Assembly: GCA_002118135.1 (NCBI GenBank)
Contig: BDIU01000435.1
Span: 60,203-124,202 of the forward strand
Source of the DNA: Trebouxia sp. TZW2008
Taxonomy: Eukaryota > Chlorophyta > Trebouxiophyceae > Trebouxiales > Trebouxiaceae
Direction of reading: 5' to 3'
Length of the DNA stretch: 64,000 nt
Shown: piece by piece, positions 57,064 through 64,000 of the stretch
Position numbering within the stretch: position 1 is the stretch's first letter
Layout of the letters: every line of letters begins with the position of its first letter
Made by a program: the position numbers and the translations under genes
Notes under the pieces: model-generated
The model's database searches: none
Told to the model about the DNA's origin: nothing
The model's input: only the letters and a program-made list of their open reading frames with translations

Positions 57064-57401
57064 TACAGACAGGAAAGATTTTAAAAAATTAACACTCACT
57101 TTGATCTCTACAAGGAATCCTCTGCAAACACTGAATATGCATATTCTTGCAAGTTTCGCCCTGAAAAACATTGGCAACGCGCGGCGCAAAGGAGATGCTG
57201 TGGGTGCCGGTTGTTTCTGAGATTTTCTTTGTTGTCTCTGACATCTGGGTATATGTTGCGCTGTGCCGCCTGGAAGGAGGGGGGCTGCAATCAGGGCGGC
57301 AGTGCATGCATGACGCTTAGTAATGTGGGTCTTCTTCCTCACTTCTGGCTTCTGCACCTTGGCACGGCAGCAGTGCATGCCATGCACAAGTTGACGATCC
57401 G
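57064..57401. other. intergenic, no gene seen
   Basis: Short spacer between two plus-strand genes. Nothing recognised beyond chance ORFs. Confidence 0.5.
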
Positions 57402-60400
57402 ATGCGCACAGCTTTGACCGGGCTGAGGGGTGCAAACTTTGCAGCAAAGAGCTTGAAAGTAACAGATCTTCACTCTAAAGTCCGATCTAGACCTGCCGCT
57501 GTCACAAAGCGAGCTCGGAGGCTATCAGTGATCAGTCACTTACAGCCTCTCGACTCCGCTTGGGAGTCCACCATCGAGCAAACTTTGAACCTGAGCGCTG
57601 AAGTTGTGCCAGGCATCACAAAGATGCTTGATCGAGGAGAGCAGCGTGCCCTGCTGCTGTCGACCTTGGCAGGCTTGTCGACATCCATAGGAGGTGCCAT
57701 AGCTATCGCCAAAAAGCCTGGCAACGACTTGCTGTCGTTCCTGCTTGGCGTGGCAATCGGAGTCATGGCGACGTTGTCAGTCCTTGAGATGTGGCTTCAT
57801 AATGCCTTTGAGCACGGCCCGATAGCGATTAGTGCAGCCACAGCAGCAGGAGTTGCTCTTTACTACGCAGCTCAGCCGTACTTCCCCGACTTTGAGCAAT
57901 ATCAGGTAAGACAGAAAAGTCACCTTGCCGGAGAAGCAAGCTCAAACTAAGCTCGTCATGTTGCTTCAGACTTCCCCACAAGACGACAGCAAAGTAGAGC
58001 CTGCAATAGATAAAGATGACAAGCAAGGTACAACAGTATATGCAGCATCGCTGCACTTGCTTCATGTTTGTCATCAATAGCAGAGAAGCAAACTTGCGCT
58101 GCTGCATGGCAGGCAGTATACAACATGAACACTCGTCCAACAGCACAACAGCACTGGCGGATGCCCACAGTAAGACAGCAAGTGTACAAGGTCAAAGCAG
58201 GTGCGCTTGGCTGCTTGTGGTGACTTGTGTTCTCCCTTGCTGTCGCCCAACATTGATGCAGAAGTCAGCTCAAGGTTGCCCAAAGTTGCTGCAGAAGCCA
58301 CTCAAGGTTAGAGATATGAAGTATCTCCATATGCAGGGCGCTGCAAGCACGCTCGGCAGAACTTTTGCGGCTAGGACTGCTAATGGCATTGACAATGACT
58401 TTGCACAACTTCCCTGAGGGCTTTGCGGTAGGATATTATCTCCTCAAGCCATTGTATGCTGCGTCAAGTTACTGACGCTTCTTTAGCACAAGATTGCAAA
58501 CAAAGGGCATAGGTGGAAACCAAAGTTCTTAACAATTCGGAAAATAGGGGCACAAGGCAAGGCTAGCCTGCAGCCAGATGACATGCATTTGTATCCTGTG
58601 CACCATGCAACAAACTCTCTGATCTGCACACATCTTGCCTAGCCTGGGTTGTCACACACACCTGGGCCAAAACAGTGCGGAACACACATTTTCTGACATG
58701 CTCAATCTATTCTTGCCGATGCACATGTTGCCTCACCTGTTGTTTCACACACACCTGGCCAAACCAGTACACGATTTCTGACATGCTCCAGCTGTTCTTG
58801 TCAATATGCAGGTTGCCTTTTCTTCCTTTACAAGCATAGGCCCAATCATGGCGTTAGCCATCGCTGTACACAACATACCTGAGGTAAGGCACCCCAGATC
58901 ATCAGCTGCTGCAATGCATACTGGTGTTGATTTGCATTCTAGCCTTGTCTGTTCTGTCACAGTCATCAGGCTTCATACGTTCTGCGGCTGCTGCAATGCA
59001 TACTGGGAATGACTTGCATTCCAGCCTTTTCTGTTTTGTCACAGTGATCAAGCTTCATCCGTTCTGTAGCTACTGCAATGCATACTGAATTTGATTTGCA
59101 TTCTGCAGCTCCTTAATGCATTCTGCAGCTGGTGCAATGCATACAGGGTGTTTTGCAGCACCCTATGGTTTTTGACCTTGTGTCACAGTTGTCAAGCCCC
59201 TTGCGTTTCCATGATAGCCATCAAGTATCACACAACTGCATCATCACATGTTGTGCACCTGCAGAATGCGATTTGCTGTTGTAGTACCCTCTGTGTGTAG
59301 CGACTGCATTAGTTACCAATCTTGTCATTACTCAAAGGTACCACTGCAGTCAGAACCCTGCGATAGGTTCCCAAATACATTGTCCTTACATCTAGGATGT
59401 CCCTATATCAAGCCTCCTGATAAAGAGATTTTAGTCTACAGGGTGTGATAGTGGCCGCTCCAGTGTATGCAGCTACAGGCAGCCGCTGGAAAGCCATGGG
59501 AATTGCAACAGCATCAGTAAGTTTTACACTGCCTTCTATTAATAATCATAGTGACAATCACACGTTCCAGCACATGTGCTAGGTGTGTGTGGTCCAGGTC
59601 CTATATCCTGTGTTTTACATTGCTCCTGTGCTGAAGCAAGTATGCTGTAGCATATGCATTGCTGCCCAGATGCTGTGCATGGCCTACTGACCATGTGAAG
59701 AAGATTGCTAAACCTGTTGTTGAGAGCATGTGACTGAGTGTCCCTTGACCACGTGAATCATGATGATAATGTTTGACACAGAAGGACCCCTGGACCTCGG
59801 CAGAGGCTGCCTTGCTTCATGCAATTCAAAAACAGCAAGTCAGCTTGCTGTTCTCTCCACCTTGCAGGAGTACAAGCTATTGCGCTGCTACAGCCAGCTG
59901 TCATGATCATGCAGTCAATTGACTTTGCTAGCGTCATAATCATAATAGTGGTAATCATGATTACACATTCCAGCACATGTGCTAGGTGTGTGTGGCCCAA
60001 GTCCTATCTCGCCATGCAGGCTTGTTGCTTGCATTGATTGTATTGTGTCTAGTGATCCCCATCTGCACAGGTGGCTCGTTTGTGACTGCAGGCCATACAG
60101 TGCCTGTTTAAGCCAGCGCTCATGCGTACAGATACGCTGCATGAGCGTGGTGATAAACTGGTTGGAGACAGTTGACTGCTCCAGTATGCATCTAGATGGG
60201 CCTGCTGAGCCTGCTTAGCATACATCTAGAATGAGTGAGTAGATGAAAATGCATGAATGTGCAGGGACTGTCTGAGCCTCTTGGGGCTTTGATGGCGTTG
60301 TTGTCAATCAGGCCATTCCTGACTCCAATGCGGCTGCAGTACATGCTGGCTTTTGTTGGAGGTGTCATGGTGAGCCCACTCCACTTACGCTGACATGCCA

Positions 60401-61023
60401 TGGCTATACTCTGTGCAGAATGTTCGGCATAGGCATCAGCTTAGGTGTGAATGCTGTTGCAGATAGTCGCAGTTACTGTCATGCTCAAGTAACCTTTGAG
60501 TCTCATGCATTTAAATGCCACCCCATGCGTCTGCTTGTCTCAGGACTGCTACTGCATGCTAGCTTCTGCATCTCTGGATCTGCACTGCTGATTTTTTGAA
60601 TCTTGGGCAGAGGAACGTCTGCAGACATTAACCAACGTAGTCGATGCATATGAAAAAGACTGCAGCAATTTGTTTCCTAGTCAATAGCATCTGTGACTGT
60701 TGCTGAAGCTGCAGCATCTGTGCTGTCAAAAGTGGCTGAGTTGTGCATCAGCATTGACCTTGTTGATGCGCTTTCCCACAATCTTGCAGATGAGTCAGCT
60801 GATTTCGCAGTGTGCTCCGTTGAGAGTGATTTGTCAAGCAGGGCAGCGTTGCCAATATTGGCTTTACACTGCCAGGCTGATTACTTTGCTTTGGTTGCAG
60901 ATGGCTGTGTGTGCTTTAGAGCTGCTGCCAGAGGCACGCAAGTGTAAAGAGGATTTGCGGCTGATTCAAGGAGTTGGTTTCGGCTCAGTCATCATGCTTG
61001 CAACTTTATGGGCTGGTGTGTAA
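57402..61023 (+). CDS. ZIP-family divalent metal transporter (ZupT-like)
   Basis: Imports zinc, iron or related ions into the cytosol. Exon 1 (57402-57905) has a basic N-terminus (possible transit peptide), then LLLSTLAGLSTSIGGAIAIA and two or three more hydrophobic segments. Exons 57970-58027 and 58262-58306 encode a charged loop. Exon 58337-58427 carries MALTMTLHNFPEG, the metal-binding TM4 motif. Exon 58812-58883 has MALAIAVHNIPE (TM5). Exons 59442-59516 (VIVAAPVYAATGSRWKAMG), 60265-60369 (GLSEPLGALMAL) and 60901-61023 (MAVCALELLPEAR) complete the fold. The last four junctions keep phase exactly; the 58306/58337 join is off by one base, so an exon border or small exon in the loop is missing. 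The paired HNxPEG motifs make the family call secure; the metal and the membrane are not known. Confidence 0.9.
58610..58811. repeat. duplicated acceptor-side block in a ZIP intron
   Basis: Two copies of TTGTCACACACACCTGGGCC-type sequence followed by TTTCTGACATGCTC and a T/C-rich segment. The second leads into the real acceptor of exon 58812. Confidence 0.7.
58885..59155. repeat. tandem repeat of about 85 bases in a ZIP intron
   Basis: About three to four degenerate units carry CTGCAATGCATACTGG, TTTGCATTC and CTGTTCTGTCACAGT. Confidence 0.85.
59335..59430 (-). repeat. dispersed repeat family A copy (inverted)
   Basis: The minus strand reads GATATAGGGACATCC, GATGTAAGGACAATG, TTGGGAACC and GTTCTGACTGCAGTGG, matching 3781-3905. 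It ends just before the acceptor of ZIP exon 59442. Confidence 0.75.
59545..60030 (+). repeat. dispersed repeat family C, two copies
   Basis: Blocks at about 59548-59610 and 59940-60030 share ATTCCAGCACATGTGC-like and TAGGTGTGTGTGG sequence, then CCAAGTCCTAT. Related sequence occurs at about 23350-23395 and 23685-23725 in the RsmE intron array. Confidence 0.65.
60150..60255 (+). repeat. dispersed repeat family B copy
   Basis: CTGGTTGGAGACAGTTGACT, GCTCCAGTATGCATCTAG, GGGCCTGCTGAGCCTG, AGCATACATCTAGAATGAGT. It ends 10 bases before ZIP exon 60265. Confidence 0.85.
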
Positions 61024-61496
61024 TGTGTGTTTGTTTCGTTCAAATACCAAAGTGTAAATTTTGCAAGCACAGGCAAACTTGTTGCATGCACAACATAAGC
61101 GCCACAGTGTCAGATTTGCACCATTCAGCTTACAGCTGTGTCTTGAACCCGAATTATAGGTTCGAACCCACAATTTTATGGTCAAGTCTTGCCTCACGAA
61201 GAATAAACCCAATCTGATCAGTGAACGGCAGGCAAATCTGGGCTGACCATCTGTGCCTTGTGTCACATTATGCTGGAATATTTGATCCACACATCGCTGG
61301 CAAAATATTGCAGGAGCTGACCGAGCCTTTTCACAATCAGACGACGTAGCAGCAGGCAGCAGCACAGCACTCTGTACTGCCTTCCATACATGTCAGACAG
61401 CTAGACGCTCGCCCGCACTACATGATTGGGGTGAAGCAGTAGGGTCTCGTCAAACATGGTGACATCATGGTCATGTCATACCTTGAAATTGTTGGT
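61024..61496. other. intergenic between convergent genes, no gene seen
   Basis: The ZIP stop codon overlaps a TGTAA, the polyadenylation signal known from green algae (GTGTAATGTG at 61019-61028), though its position at the stop is not diagnostic. Confidence 0.4.
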
Positions 61497-63592
61497 TCAG
61501 AAATTACTATGGCCAGGTATGTCTCCTTTGAGAAGACTCATCAGCCTGTTTTTGTCTACTAGTACCCCATGGCGTATAGAGATTAGGTATTGCCGGTCTT
61601 CAGCTATGTTGAATGGAATGACAGGTTCCTTTGCAATCTCCTGCAACTCTGTGTTGCTCAAGTTCTGCAATGGTGGTATGAGGCGGTCTATGCCGATGGT
61701 GCTGTCCTGCAAGTCATTCAAAAGTTGTGAAGAAGCTACGTGACGCATGAAGGAGCCTCTTGCTCAGGGGTTTGCGCTGTTCCTGCATTGTACCTCATCA
61801 GTTCTGCTACAGAGCTTGGCTTGTTGCCTCTGAAGGCCATGCATGTAGATGCGTGGGATGCTGGGCAAAGCACAGCTTCAGACGAGCTGCTAACACAGTT
61901 GTATGTTTGCAAGTTCAGACTCAACTTGCACACTACCATCTGATGCCTGCATATGTCAGCAATGCAGGCACACGACAGCCGACAAGCTGGCCTGCACGCC
62001 CAACGCCGTCAAGGCGGGCGACCAGCATTTCTACTTGTGCTGACAAATGAACAGCTTTGACAAACATGATGCTCGGCTGTAAATTCATTGAGTGGTGCAT
62101 GCAAAACCTTAGAAAGCAGGCTAAACACCATTGTGAGATGCTTGTGCATGCAGCAATGCCTGCACGCATTTGCTTTAATGTACCACAGCGCATGTACCTG
62201 CCGGTTTCCCCAAAAGTCTAACACACTTATGCACAACTTGTCTGGCCATACAAAGGACAGCTCTCCAATGTATCGCTGTGAAAACCACCACAAGGTAGTA
62301 GATGCCATGCCACACCCCAAGACCAGGGAGACAGCCATCACTAATTGCACACCTCCAACACTCCCCTGCAGTGACATGAAGTCTATCAGTACTATTGATG
62401 CAGTTGTACAACTGCTTTGCATGCTGTCCGAAAAACCGAAATTTGCTGCGCATCACAATTGCTATTGCAATGGCATGACTCAAGAAGCATTGGAATGCAT
62501 CTCACTTGTAGATGCTCAGGCAGCAATCACTGGTTTGCGGCTTGAAAAATCTACAGAGAGAAAACGTTCCAATGGACCTTGGCCTGCTTCTATTCACAGA
62601 GCCACTCATTACAATGCCTTGAGGCATCGACATTTTTCCTTGCTTTGGGTTTCCTCTCTCGACAGAGATGTGTGGCATACCTCAACAAGGAAGGTATTGA
62701 TGGGTATTGCCAAAGCTGCAATGCCCACCAACTGGAAGATCTTGAAGCGCACTAGCAGCCTGAACAGCCGCATGTAGCTGCCCTTGTACAGCACCATCTT
62801 AGTTCCATTGGACATGGCAGACTCAGTCCTTTCATCTGATGCTGACTGGCGAATTGCGCTTTGTGGGTTGGCAGCAGCTGTTTCTTCTGCATCATTTGCT
62901 GTGCTATATGCTCGCGACCTTGCAGCCAAGCTCAACGGCTTTGCAGCACATGTGTGCCCGCCTTTGATTGATATGCTGCGCGTCAGGACATTGTGATTGT
63001 CAGCAGCAGGCCATTTGCTTTGAGGCATGTTCAAATGAGCTTGTTTGAGCACTGAGCTGCTACTGAGCATTCTGTGCCCTGCTGGCTGCAGTGTAGGCTG
63101 CCTCAGAAGTAACAGGCTTGTGTGCTCTGGCCACGCGGCTTGCCATGTCTGTATCTGCGACTCACTTTCCAAATCAGCCTTCACGCGGTCTTGCTGAGGG
63201 TATGCAGGTGGCAAGGGCAAAGCTGCCAGGGGGATGTGAGCCCTTGATTTTGACCACAAATCTGAGCTGCGGCACAGTTGCACTGCTGCTGCTGCTGCTG
63301 CTGCTGCTGTGCTATGCTGGGGTGATGATTGCGTTCCATCAGCTGCAACATCTGGGTGCTGGCAGCTTGCCTTGCGATGCTGCAATGGGTTGGGCAACAA
63401 ATGCCGCTGAACACTGAACGAACCAGCGACTGTCAAGTGCTGTCGGTAGAGCTTCGGCAGACTGTCATCTGTCTGCGCCTGTTCCTTGAAGTTGCTGACG
63501 TGCTTGACAGCTGCCGGCAGGCTAGATGCGCCAAGACAGATTTTGGGAGTGATCGACAGAAGCTGTTCTCTATTCCAAATAGCAGTCCGCAT
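61497..63592 (-). CDS. TMEM186-like membrane protein, probably mitochondrial
   Basis: Exon 1 (63592-62681) has a long Ser/Ala/Gln-rich N-terminus with a run of nine Ala from a GCA repeat, then KMVLYKGSYMRLFRLLVRFK followed by a membrane segment (VGIAALAIPINTFLVE). Exon 2 (62365-62198) reads GSVGGVQLVMAVSLVLGC, a second membrane segment, RYIGELSF and LDFWGNRQ. The last exon (61706-61497) reads IPFNIAEDRQYLISIRHGVL then LMSLLKGDIPG. Two close membrane segments, then RRxIGxLxx and a LxFWGxRx block, match the TMEM186 / mitochondrial assembly-factor type (in animals part of the complex I assembly machinery). The exon between 62198 and 61706 was not resolved. The ATG at 63592 is the first in this frame after an upstream stop and lies 4 bases after the stop of a 39-codon ORF. 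Confidence 0.65.
63282..63312. repeat. (CTG)10 microsatellite, encodes poly-Ala
   Basis: Ten CTG units. On the minus strand they read as GCA codons in the long first exon of the TMEM186-like gene. Confidence 0.95.
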
Positions 63593-63596
63593 ACGC

Positions 63597-63716
63597 TCAG
63601 GCGAAAAACAACACCCAGATGGTGATGATGGCAAACAACGCCATCACCCAGATGTCCAGCGTCGCCACGCCGCGCTTGACAGGCGTGAACCTTTCATCAG
63701 CTGTGTTTGTGGCCAT
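63597..63716 (-). CDS. 39-residue single-pass membrane microprotein
   Basis: ATG at 63716 in a strong context (TTAGCATGGCC) opens MATNTADERFTPVKRG, then a hydrophobic segment (LDIWVMALFAIITIWVLFF), then Ala and TGA at 63599-63597. A polar, Lys/Arg-bearing N-terminus followed by one membrane helix at the very C-terminus is typical of small subunits of organellar or ER complexes. I do not recognise the family. Only four bases separate its stop from the ATG of the TMEM186-like ORF, so both are probably on one mRNA. An in-frame TGA 36 bases upstream of the ATG limits it unless an intron lies there. Confidence 0.6.
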   Translation of the reverse strand: MATNTADERFTPVKRGVATLDIWVMALFAIITIWVLFFA

Positions 63717-64000
63717 GCTAAGGGTGGCAAAGGCAATAGCACAGCAACCTCAAGCGTGGAAGAAACGCACGAAATCGTTTTGCACCACGATGGCGATGCG
63801 GGAATGATGCACAGACTCATGCAGCAGGCCGCTCCTGAACCACTCTGGCGTTCTGACTAAACTAAAAATTCGAAAGAGTTGACCAATCGTTCAAAGGCTA
63901 TCAAAGCTGTGACCTAGGCAGTGAGAGAGCAGAGAGGTCACGAGCCCCAGCCGAATGGCGAATGGGCGAAAGCCGACAGCCGATTGCTCGCGAAAGGGTC
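63717..64000. other. upstream region of the dicistronic-like locus
   Basis: Presumed 5' UTR and promoter of the minus-strand pair. No further gene recognised before the right edge. Confidence 0.4.

Noticed and set aside
61130..61175. tRNA-like T-arm GGTTCGAACCC
   Set aside because: No matching A-box, anticodon arm or acceptor stem could be drawn around it.

Overview
The window is nuclear DNA from a eukaryote with many short exons, and a chlorophyte green alga is the best fit (inference). Coding exons are 50-250 bases, joined by GT-AG and occasional GC-AG introns. The gene set is plant/alga-like: a plant-type QCR10, a DAA1-like AAA ATPase with its plant-specific N-terminal half, an organellar type-1 methionine aminopeptidase, a UGT80-type glycosyltransferase and an organellar RsmE. 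No prokaryotic operon structure is seen. I could not name the species.

Layout, left to right: a GAF-domain gene (-, cut by the left edge); fumarylacetoacetase (-) head-to-head with organellar methionine aminopeptidase (+); a three-exon 64-residue QCR10 (-); an 8 kb AAA ATPase (-); a membrane-anchored J-domain protein (+); an organellar RsmE 16S rRNA methyltransferase (+), convergent with a 9.9 kb UFL1 (UFMylation E3 ligase, -); an A+T-rich, gene-poor segment (about 35.6-42.1 kb) with a truncated AlkB-like reading frame, a weak HNH-like fragment, orphan ORFs and a broken Crinkler-type kinase-like relic; a 12 kb gene (-) whose exons encode a UGT80-like glycosyltransferase, a 37-residue-repeat linker and an FkbM-type methyltransferase, divergent from an Elongin-A-like gene (+); a ZIP-family metal transporter (+); and a TMEM186-like protein (-) whose start codon lies 4 bases after the stop of an upstream 39-codon ORF.

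The most striking signal is not a single gene. In at least seven genes, the DNA spanning an exon edge and its flanking intron is tandemly repeated 2-6 times. One copy belongs to the full exon; the others lie in the adjacent intron as partial pseudo-exons with copied splice sites. Cases occur in FAH, the AAA ATPase, RsmE, UFL1 (at least five places), and the UGT and FkbM parts of the fused gene, and ZIP introns hold similar arrays. Separately, at least four families of short dispersed repeats recur, almost always inside introns. Together they suggest intron growth by local tandem duplication plus small mobile or structured repeats.

The genes do not form one pathway. They are housekeeping functions: tyrosine breakdown, organellar N-terminal processing, complex III, membrane AAA/chaperone functions, organellar rRNA methylation, UFMylation, sterol or lipid glycosylation, transcription elongation and metal transport. 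All calls are from reading translations and splice sites by eye; no database search was run.
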